From contig OZ220221.1 in the NCBI GenBank assembly GCA_964291505.2, forward strand, positions 186,001 to 250,000: 64,000 nucleotides of DNA, read 5' to 3'. Both the position numbers and the translations under genes were made by a program. The stretch is from Kistimonas sp964291505. Its GTDB lineage: Bacteria > Pseudomonadota > Gammaproteobacteria > Pseudomonadales > Endozoicomonadaceae. Shown here piece by piece: positions 57,547-64,000 of this stretch. The notes under the pieces are model-generated. The model was not told where the DNA came from. It made no database searches and saw only the letters and a program-made list of their open reading frames with translations. Position 1 is the stretch's first letter. Each line of letters opens with the position of its first letter.

Positions 57547-58491
57547 TTAGGACGCGATGGCTATAAAGGCATCCAGTGCTTCTTCTGACGTGTATTGAGC
57601 CTTGTAATCAAAATGTTGGCGCAGTTTTTCACTGTTGAGTACAGGTCGATACTGGATAAATTTGACTTGCTCCGGCCCATACTGACTTAACCCCAATGGT
57701 CGCAGGACGGTCAGTGCGGCTTTAATCAACATCGCCGGTAGCGGGACGTAGAGCCGGTTTAACTTTCTGGCAATCGCGGGCAATGACAGTGTTCCCTTAC
57801 CTGACAGGTTAAACGTGCCGGTTAAATCTGAGTGAATCGCTTCATAGACATAACCCGCAACATCCTCAGACCAGATGAAATTAAACGGCGAATCACACCC
57901 CACCAAACCCGTAATGACTTTTTGCTGTAGCAAATTAACCACAGGGCCATCAAAACCGGGACCCACAATTGCCCCTGGTCGAAATACGACTTGCTTCATC
58001 TGGGGGTGATCTTGGAGATACCTCTCCAATAACGCTTCAACCTGTCGTTTATGATCACTGTAAAAATAATCCTTGTTTCCTCTTAGCGGCCAGGTTTCAA
58101 GAATTTCCTCTTTCACATTCTCAGGGTGATAACCGTAAGCTGCACCACTTGTCGTCACGATGAACTTCCTGACACCGATGGCTGCAGCCTTTGCTAACAA
58201 AGCTTCCGTTGCCGTGACATCAATAGCAAAAGCCTGCTCCCGATTCATGTGCTTGCTCAGCTGTAAAACAGACGCCAGATGAACAATACAATCAGGACGA
58301 ATCTGCTCAACCCATTCTAAAAACTCTGCATGTCGTATATCAAACGCTTGGTACTTCAGACCTGAATTTTCCTCAAAGGGTGAAGGTCTGATATCTGTCG
58401 CATACAGATTGAGATTCTGCTGTTGCACAAGGTATCGGGTCACGGCCCGGCCAAGGCATCCGGCAGCCCCTGTAATTAAAACGTTCATCAT
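57547..58491 (-). CDS. NAD-dependent epimerase/dehydratase (extended SDR)
   Basis: A 314-residue extended SDR. Nucleotide motif TGAAGCLG (residues 8-15), Asp at the end of beta-2 (Y-A-T-D-I-R, NAD preference), V-H-L-A-S-V, catalytic Ser/Thr in TTSGAAYG and Y-x3-K in Y-S-D-H-K. The family covers nucleotide-sugar epimerases and 3-beta-hydroxysteroid dehydrogenase-like enzymes. The start ATG at 58491 overlaps the stop of the BASS transporter gene as ATGA, showing translational coupling. The substrate is probably what the transporter brings in, by inference. Confidence 0.85.
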   Translation of the reverse strand: MMNVLITGAAGCLGRAVTRYLVQQQNLNLYATDIRPSPFEENSGLKYQAFDIRHAEFLEWVEQIRPDCIVHLASVLQLSKHMNREQAFAIDVTATEALLAKAAAIGVRKFIVTTSGAAYGYHPENVKEEILETWPLRGNKDYFYSDHKRQVEALLERYLQDHPQMKQVVFRPGAIVGPGFDGPVVNLLQQKVITGLVGCDSPFNFIWSEDVAGYVYEAIHSDLTGTFNLSGKGTLSLPAIARKLNRLYVPLPAMLIKAALTVLRPLGLSQYGPEQVKFIQYRPVLNSEKLRQHFDYKAQYTSEEALDAFIAIAS

Positions 58492-59438
58492 GGTAATACA
58501 GTTTTTGGTGTTATTTGACGAAACAGGCCGGCAATGCCAAGGCCGGACACAATGTGCCATGTGCCCCAGAAGGCACTGATGAGCGCCATGCCTGGCTCTC
58601 CATGGAACTGACTGAAAACAATGGCAATGGCCAGGGACGAATTCTGCATGCCAACTTCGATCGTCGTAGCTTTGGTGTCCGCCATATTCAGCCGCCCAAG
58701 CCTGGCCGCAGAAAAACCCAGCAGGAACGCAATGGCATTATGGATCAGCACAATCAAAAACAACTGAGTGAAATGGCTGGTAAATGCCGCATAATTCTTG
58801 TTTACGGCAACAACAATAAACAATAACAGTGCAATAATGCTGGTTATGTTAAGAATCCGATGCAACTTCCTGGCAAAACCTGAAAAGCTGTGACTCAACA
58901 CCAACCCTAAAACCAAAGGCATTGCCAGCACTGTTAAGAGGTTGAATATTAATGCAGAACTGTCGACATCTATGGCTTTTAATAATTCATCCGCATGGGG
59001 ATTGAAACCAGACCAAAAGACAAAGTTAAGCGGCAACATCACAACGGCTAATACGCTGGAGACAGCGGTCATCGAAATCGACAGTGCCGTATTTCCTCGG
59101 GATAACTGGGTGACAAAATTGGAAATCGCGCCACCAGGGCAAGCTGCCACCAAAATCATCCCCAGTTCAATCCCGGGATCAAGATCCAGTAACAACGTCA
59201 GCAGCAAGGTACTTGCGGGCAACACCAGAAACTGGGAAAACAATCCCACCAGCACAGCCTTGGGCGCCTTTTTAACGGCAACAAAATCCTGCCATTTCAG
59301 ATTCAGCGCAACACACAGCACCATGCTGCCCAATACCGCACTGATCAGCCACTGCGCGCTGGCGTCGTATGAGACTGGACCAATCTGCACATTTCCCTCT
59401 GCATCGCGTTGAAGACTATTCGCTGGATTGTAAGTCAC
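58488..59438 (-). CDS. Bile acid:sodium symporter (BASS) family transporter
   Basis: A 316-residue inner-membrane protein with about ten helices. Family landmarks are V-A-A-C-P-G-G-A-I-S-N-F-V-T (the crossover region that binds Na+, near residues 100-113) and G-M-Q-N-S-S-L-A-I-A in the second half (near 245-254). BASS proteins import bile acids, pantoate, pyruvate or other organic anions with Na+. The start is a GTG with GG-rich sequence seven bases ahead. It lies 44 bp after the AraC regulator gene and is coupled to the SDR gene. Confidence 0.9.
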   Translation of the reverse strand: MTYNPANSLQRDAEGNVQIGPVSYDASAQWLISAVLGSMVLCVALNLKWQDFVAVKKAPKAVLVGLFSQFLVLPASTLLLTLLLDLDPGIELGMILVAACPGGAISNFVTQLSRGNTALSISMTAVSSVLAVVMLPLNFVFWSGFNPHADELLKAIDVDSSALIFNLLTVLAMPLVLGLVLSHSFSGFARKLHRILNITSIIALLLFIVVAVNKNYAAFTSHFTQLFLIVLIHNAIAFLLGFSAARLGRLNMADTKATTIEVGMQNSSLAIAIVFSQFHGEPGMALISAFWGTWHIVSGLGIAGLFRQITPKTVLP

Positions 59439-59482
59439 ATCACTACCGAAACAATGACGTATGGTGCCACATCGATTGGCGC

Positions 59483-60484
59483 CTAATGTCTATTACTACG
59501 ATGCTGACTACGGTACTGGCCAGGCGTCATGTTCTGCCATTGACGAAACGCACGGATAAAAGCGCTGGGCTCGGAAAAATCGAGCAATTCACTGATTTCA
59601 TGCGTCTTGAAGTTTGTATAGACAAGGTAGTTGCAGGCTTGTTTTTGACGGCAGCTGTCTAATAGAGACGTAAAACTCTCGCCATGACGCTGTAGCTGGC
59701 GCTGTAATGTGCGTTCACTCAAGCTCATATGTCGTGCCAGGTCAGCCAGACTTGGCCGCCCCTGCGCGAGATTGTTGCGGATGAATGCCTGCGCAAGCTT
59801 GACCAGATCTTGCTTGGAACGGAATTGCAGCACCTGTTCGGCATACTGCTTCAGTATTCGGTTCAGTGATGGATTGGCACGATGGCAAGCCAGTGACATG
59901 ACATCTGCCGTGATGGTTAGCCCATTGAACCCCGCCTCAAAACTGACAGGACAGGAAAAATAGGCTTCGTAAATAGCTAAATCCTGTGGATCAATACTAT
60001 GACTGAAATAGATATGTTGAGGACGTAAAACCTGGCCGGTCAGTTTACGTGCCAATGCGACCCAACTGGTAATCACTTCTTCAGCGATATGGTGGCAATA
60101 CGTCCCTGCAGGCAGCCACTTCAAGTTCAGGTAACCGTCGCTGACACGATAAACCGGTGTTCCAATACTGCCGACAATGGACTGGTACTTCTGCTGGTTC
60201 AGCAAAACTTCATGTAAGGTGTTACTGGTAAATGCGATATTTCCGAGTACCCCCCATCGGTCTGCTTCAATATGCTGACCAAAGATAAAACCCAGATTAG
60301 ACTGGTTTAGCTGCTGCTGACCAAACTGATAAAGCGCCTGATAATGACGGGTATCAATCAGTTCCGTTTTATTAAATGTTTCCTCTGTGTTGCCCAGCAC
60401 GGCAAAACACGACTGTCGATCCACACCAAGAATGCCAAGATAATTGATCAATGCCCTGACTGCGTCATTCGATATTTCTGACAT
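59483..60484 (-). CDS. AraC-family transcriptional regulator (OruR-like)
   Basis: A 333-residue regulator. The N-terminal part (about 15-200) is the arabinose-operon-regulator-like ligand domain seen in OruR/ArgR-type proteins. The C-terminal double helix-turn-helix is at about 235-330, with S-L-A-D-L-A-R-H-M-S-L-S-E-R-T-L-Q-R-Q-L and D-F-S-E-P-S-A-F-I-R-A-F-R-Q-W. It heads the minus-strand operon with 44 bp to the next gene and may regulate it in response to the imported compound. Confidence 0.9.
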   Translation of the reverse strand: MSEISNDAVRALINYLGILGVDRQSCFAVLGNTEETFNKTELIDTRHYQALYQFGQQQLNQSNLGFIFGQHIEADRWGVLGNIAFTSNTLHEVLLNQQKYQSIVGSIGTPVYRVSDGYLNLKWLPAGTYCHHIAEEVITSWVALARKLTGQVLRPQHIYFSHSIDPQDLAIYEAYFSCPVSFEAGFNGLTITADVMSLACHRANPSLNRILKQYAEQVLQFRSKQDLVKLAQAFIRNNLAQGRPSLADLARHMSLSERTLQRQLQRHGESFTSLLDSCRQKQACNYLVYTNFKTHEISELLDFSEPSAFIRAFRQWQNMTPGQYRSQHRSNRH

Positions 60485-60644
60485 CTTTTTATCTATCGAT
60501 CGTTATTTTTTGAGGCATCTTGCATGGTGGGCATCGTATGCGTCAAGGACAGCCAACGACGATGATAACTAACGCTCTCTTGTGTACTGCCTCAATGTTA
60601 TAGGCTTACTTTGTCACCGCTAAAGATTGACGTATCGCAAGCCG

Positions 60645-61061
60645 CTAGAATCCATTGGGATTATCAATCAGATAAAGCCAGCCACCCTCCTTATAGGTCA
60701 TCACTTCTAAAGCGGTGCCAGTGATATCACTATCACTTATTTTCCAGTTCGATTTAACCAGCGCAATATTGCCATTAATATGGATAGACGCAGATACCGT
60801 TTCAATCTCTGCTCCCGTATCCATGTAATGCTGTATCTCGGTGACAATAGCCTCTCTACCTTCCAGCAGAGAGCCCTGATCGTCAACGACATACACTGCC
60901 TTTTCATCAAACAGTGAACCAATACCCGTCAGATCTTTCGCAGAAAAATAGTTGCCGAACATCGCATGAAGTTCAGACGGCGTTTGCGGTTTAGGATATT
61001 CTGCCGCCTGAGTGGCACTGAAAATAAGCAATGCCATAACCATTGCTACTTGCTTTAACAT
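60645..61061 (-). CDS. Exported SnoaL-like/DUF4440 protein
   Basis: A 138-residue protein of the NTF2-like fold with a signal peptide (about 1-20, ending T-Q-A-A). F-D-E-K-A-V-Y-V-V-D-D-Q-G, then LEGREAI and the strand-forming I-A-L-V-K-S-N-W-K-I are characteristic of DUF4440. Mature protein is periplasmic or secreted; the pocket ligand is unknown. Two adjacent ATGs occur; the second, at 61061, is seven bases from GGAG. It is divergent from the MerR gene, which probably controls it. Confidence 0.8.
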   Translation of the reverse strand: MLKQVAMVMALLIFSATQAAEYPKPQTPSELHAMFGNYFSAKDLTGIGSLFDEKAVYVVDDQGSLLEGREAIVTEIQHYMDTGAEIETVSASIHINGNIALVKSNWKISDSDITGTALEVMTYKEGGWLYLIDNPNGF

Positions 61062-61185
61062 CATAATCTCCTGAAACCGTTTTTCACCTTAGACCGTGGT
61101 CGTGGGGATTCGTTCCTCTAAACCTGAGAATGAGAAAAACCCCACAAGGAAAAAAATAGCAGCAACCATTTTCCTAATGTATTTG

Positions 61186-61216
61186 TTGACCCGTCTACCA
61201 GTGTAGGGCTGAGAAT
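61186..61216 (+). promoter_or_regulatory. MerR-type promoter with 19-bp spacer and dyad operator
   Basis: TTGACC (61186-61191), 19-base spacer, GAGAAT (61211-61216). The dyad CTAC-CAGT-GTAG (61195-61206) is centred in the spacer. Long spacers with a central dyad are the hallmark of MerR-activated promoters. It points to merR itself, 28 bases downstream. Confidence 0.65.
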
Positions 61217-61243
61217 AGTGTCTGTGCTCACGAAGGAAGTCAT

Positions 61244-61765
61244 ATGCTTACTGTTACCCAACTGGCCAGGAAGTACGATATTTCCCGCACCACGGTTCTT
61301 TATTATGAGCGAGTTGGGTTACTTTGCCCCCGCAATCGTTCAGAGAATGGCTATAGGTGGTACGGTGAAGAAGAAATCAAACGACTGGAAGCCATTATTG
61401 CGTACCGCTCTTTTGGCGTGCCAATCAGTAACATCGCATCACTGCTAGACCGTGAGGACGACCTGTCACAAGAGCGCATTCTGCGAGACCAGTTTACGTT
61501 GCTGGAGAAAGAGATCCAGAAACTGCGTCAGCAGCAGAAAGCGACTGTCATGCTACTGGAACAACCCGATTTATTGGAGCAACAGATGGTCAACAAAGAA
61601 CGCTGGGTAGAAATCATGCAAGCTGCCGGTTTCAGTGAAGAGGACATGAAGAACTGGCATCAGCAATTTGAAAAAATGGAACCCGATGCACATCAGGAAT
61701 TCCTGGAGTCCCTGAAAATTGATCAAGATGAGATTGCTGATATTCGCGCCTGGTCGAAGCAATAA
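61244..61765 (+). CDS. MerR-family transcriptional regulator
   Basis: A 173-residue regulator. The N-terminal winged helix (1-70) starts LTVTQLARKYDISRTTVLYYE, with the R-x-x-x-G-Y-R-x-Y/W wing (N-G-Y-R-W-Y). A coiled coil (about 85-110, E-K-E-I-Q-K-L-R-Q-Q-Q) follows, then a short C-terminal domain rich in Met, Glu and Trp and without Cys pairs. So it is not a metal sensor; a TipA/BmrR-like organic ligand or none is likely. GAAGGAAG lies before the ATG. A 19-bp-spacer promoter upstream fits autoregulation, and the exported SnoaL-like gene is divergent. Confidence 0.9.
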   Translation: MLTVTQLARKYDISRTTVLYYERVGLLCPRNRSENGYRWYGEEEIKRLEAIIAYRSFGVPISNIASLLDREDDLSQERILRDQFTLLEKEIQKLRQQQKATVMLLEQPDLLEQQMVNKERWVEIMQAAGFSEEDMKNWHQQFEKMEPDAHQEFLESLKIDQDEIADIRAWSKQ

Positions 61766-61770
61766 GTAAG

Positions 61771-61809
61771 AGGATGCGTGTAATGCCGATGCGGTATTAC
61801 ACGCATCCT
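61771..61809 (+). terminator. Hairpin after the MerR gene
   Basis: A 14-bp perfect stem (AGGATGCGTGTAAT/ATTACACGCATCCT) with an 11-base loop that contains a further CCG/CGG pair, five bases after the stop. No T-run follows. Confidence 0.6.
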
Positions 61810-62256
61810 GCAATTGTTGATTAGGAAGGGAAACAGGCTAGAGGTTCATCAAGATCCGGAAGGAACCTTTTCGAAGGGGAAAAGAGTAAAGCTTGTGCGA
61901 CTGATTATCCATCTTTGCAATCAGTCAGCGACCATTTTGGCAACCAACGTCTTCATATATAACCGACTATTTCATAAATCGGCTGCGCTATTGTACCTTT
62001 CATATAACAAATCGAATTAGGCGTTATTAATCTATTAGAGCAAATAGCGATTAATTAACAACCTAATATTAGAAAACAATAAATTGAACCCTTTTATATA
62101 TTAAAAACATATTTTAAACATTATTTTTATTGACTCAAACAATTTAATTCTATACCTTATAACTACAAATTAAAAAAACTTATTTTTAATTTAAAAAAAC
62201 AATTTACATTTTATAGATTTTTAATTATCAAAAGACTAATGCAAAGAAGGAGACTT
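61810..62256. other. AT-rich gene-free stretch
   Basis: About 450 bp, strongly AT-rich from 62020 onward, with long A and T runs. No supported open frame. The strong Shine-Dalgarno AAGGAG at its end belongs to the next gene. Confidence 0.5.
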
Positions 62257-62490
62257 ATGCAGAAATCAATTATCAAGAAAAATCGTGGTAGTGCACTTAT
62301 AGAAATGTCATGTTTATTGCTGATCGTTGTTTTTATTTTGGCAATGGGTTTTTACTCAACACAAGTTTATAATGCGAAACCTGAAAATCTTGGTATGATC
62401 CTGTCATCTTATGACATGAACAAAATGATGGATTGCGTAACTGAAGAAACACCCAACTACCACAAAAATCTGAACAATGGCTGCCTTTAA
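62257..62490 (+). CDS. Small TadE/Flp-like pseudopilin-type membrane protein
   Basis: A 77-residue protein: a basic head (K-K-N-R-G-S-A-L-I-E-M) then one helix S-C-L-L-L-I-V-V-F-I-L-A-M-G-F (about 17-35) and a 40-residue extracytoplasmic tail with two Cys. The R-G-x-x-x-x-E arrangement before the helix is like TadE/TadF and Flp pseudopilins, where Gly precedes the cleaved bond and Glu is at +5 of the mature form. No tad, flp or prepilin peptidase gene lies in the window. AAGGAG four bases before the ATG supports translation. Confidence 0.6.
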   Translation: MQKSIIKKNRGSALIEMSCLLLIVVFILAMGFYSTQVYNAKPENLGMILSSYDMNKMMDCVTEETPNYHKNLNNGCL

Positions 62491-63629
62491 AAAAGGCTAA
62501 AAATTCACACAATAAAACCACGAGCTTTTATTACAAATTCAGACATACTTTTTGAAGCAAACATAAACAGAATCGCTAGAAAACGTTGAAATCGGTTATC
62601 AAACATCGACAACTATTATTTTACCAATATAAGCTATAAACAACAGTCAAAAACCTCAAAATAGATAAGATTCAATGGCACTTATACAACGCCTCTAAAA
62701 CCTTTATCAAAAATACTAATTCATCATAGCCACATTCCCACATTAATCATTCTTAATACTTAATCATTTAGATAGCCCCTTAATTTCCCACATAAACTGC
62801 TAACAGACCGGATAGGAGGGATCAGAATCCACCTATTTTTACTGATACTGAGGCAATATTCTCACAACTCTATTCACACGAAGATCTGCTGCTATATCAA
62901 CTTATGATTAAAGGCGGTGTTTTTCTTTGAAATTTTTATCGGCGTACAATACAGCCTTTTGATGCAACCGTATTGCAAACCAAAATTTTAAAATGCCTCT
63001 GCTCCACTTTCATCTATAGTGAATTTAACTTCCGGTACAGGGTTGGTCGATAAAATCATATATTCACTGGACATAGAGAGCCCGACAGATAACCGCATTA
63101 ATTTATTCACTGATGCTTGCTTGATATGATCAACTGAAACAGCACACGTTCAAATTGAAACTTACTGAAATAGGAAAGTAGTATTCGCAAGCATTAAAGG
63201 ACTAGATTGATAGCTATTTTGCTTTCAAAGAATGAAATACCTTCTTCATAACTGTTGATGAATTAGAACTAGAAGTACTGTCTAAAGCTAACCACACAGA
63301 GAATTTCAGCAAACGATAAAGTATAACTTTTCTATAAGATACTTTCTATATTGTTTTTAATATGTAGTAATCACTAATCTCTATTATTAGCCACACGACT
63401 TCTTTGATACTCCTGACAACAGGTATATTTATCGTCAGCATATAGCTCACTTACTCAGCCATGAGAACAGTCGATCATTGACATATACGCAGCCCTTATA
63501 TTTCTTTATGTAATGAAAAAAAAGCTGCTAGATTCAAAGCGTACTTTTAGCATGACCGCTTTAAAAAACTAAAGGCGTTTTCAAATTTTAATGCTAACAT
63601 GAAGCGTGGTAATTTTTAGGAATAACATC
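62491..63629. other. AT-rich gene-free stretch, about 1.1 kb
   Basis: Both strands lack an open frame with a ribosome site. Composition is far more AT-rich than the housekeeping part. I see no repeats, no tRNA and no recognisable gene remnant. It may be decayed foreign DNA or hold a small RNA that cannot be seen by eye. Confidence 0.45.
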
Positions 63630-64000
63630 GTGTTTATACTCAGATCATTATCACTCATATTTTGCATGTTCAATATATTTTTAATTACCACTTCATCAGC
63701 ATTCGCAGCCCGCGATGAAAGTGATAGTCCATTCATAAATACGGAAATCAATAACTTACCCTATGAACGTGAATGGCTAAACATTCTGGAGCGCGAGAAG
63801 CATGCACCATTCAAGCCAGATCGGTTACGATTGGTTTATTGTGATGACGTTTCAGGGAACTGTTTGTTCCGAAGTAATTTACCCGTGACCAATGCAAAAT
63901 TTGCCTATGACGACTTAGTTCAATCCATGCGCAGAGCCTACCGTGCACGCATTGGTCTCTCATTGCCTATGCGGTTTGAGTTAGTTGATGTGTCCTTGCT
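63630..64000 (+). CDS. Secreted protein of unknown function (start only, cut by window end)
   Basis: An open frame of 123 codons continuing past base 64000. It starts at a GTG with AGGA eight bases upstream. Residues 1-27 are a signal peptide (hydrophobic core I-F-C-M-F-N-I-F-L-I-T-T-S, cut after A-F-A). The mature part begins A-R-D-E-S-D and includes V-Y-C-D-D-V-S-G-N-C, a likely disulfide loop, and a basic stretch S-M-R-R-A-Y-R-A-R. I do not recognise a family. It ends the AT-rich region, and its own codon use is intermediate. Confidence 0.65.
   Translation, partial: MFILRSLSLIFCMFNIFLITTSSAFAARDESDSPFINTEINNLPYEREWLNILEREKHAPFKPDRLRLVYCDDVSGNCLFRSNLPVTNAKFAYDDLVQSMRRAYRARIGLSLPMRFELVDVSL

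Overview
The window is chromosomal DNA from a gammaproteobacterium of moderate G+C. An Oceanospirillales-type marine or host-associated organism, in the neighbourhood of Endozoicomonas or Hahella, is my inference from gene content and is not proven. The strongest clue is a skeleton that keeps the order and orientation of the Escherichia coli 94-minute region: mutL(-), amiB(-), tsaE(-), nnrD(-), queG(+), orn(-), rsgA(+), psd(+), then epmA(-) and efp(-). Accessory blocks are interleaved between these housekeeping genes.

Layout. 0-0.9 kb: 5' part of mutL. 0.95-10.8 kb: first accessory block, with a CbiM-like permease, a small secreted repeat protein, the EmrD efflux pump, a four-gene 2-aminoethylphosphonate-type uptake and oxidation cassette, a membrane protein and an orphan glycosyltransferase. 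10.9-14.4 kb: amiB-tsaE-nnrD. 14.5-15.8 kb: an MFS transporter gene broken by a perfect 13-bp tandem duplication. 16.1-17.2 kb: queG. 17.2-35.7 kb: second accessory block, with an acyl-CoA synthetase, EmrAB-like and FUSC/HlyD-like efflux operons on either side of a LysR gene, a gadCB acid-resistance pair, an SDR, an Na+-dependent transporter with its tiny MetS-type subunit, a glucosamine kinase, and a PhoPQ-like two-component system beside an outer-membrane barrel gene that carries a good OmpR-family operator. 35.9-42.4 kb: orn, rsgA, a SnoaL-like protein, a possible degenerate apyrase-fold protein, a rhodanese, and two tandem phosphatidylserine decarboxylase genes, the second with an export signal.

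42.5-46.7 kb holds an acetyltransferase, an HD hydrolase, a Mpo1-like protein and an NMT1-type ABC importer, ending at an IS66 transposase scar. 47.1-52.6 kb is a complete rRNA operon on the minus strand (16S-23S-5S-5S) with no tRNA gene in its spacers, two non-identical 5S genes and two duplicated promoters. 52.7-54.4 kb: epmA and efp, a modification enzyme next to its substrate. 54.5-60.5 kb: a five-gene minus-strand operon (AraC regulator, BASS-family transporter, NAD-dependent epimerase/dehydrogenase, haem-motif plus beta-propeller exported protein, MFS exporter) whose substrate I cannot name. 60.6-61.8 kb: a secreted SnoaL-like protein divergent from a MerR regulator that has a textbook 19-bp-spacer promoter. 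61.8-64 kb is AT-rich and almost gene-free, with a TadE/Flp-like small protein and the start of an unknown secreted protein.

The best candidates for something new are the BASS/propeller operon, the exported second Psd, the GadC lacking its C-terminal plug, and the possible catalytically dead CD39-fold protein. No CRISPR array, tRNA gene or complete insertion sequence was seen.
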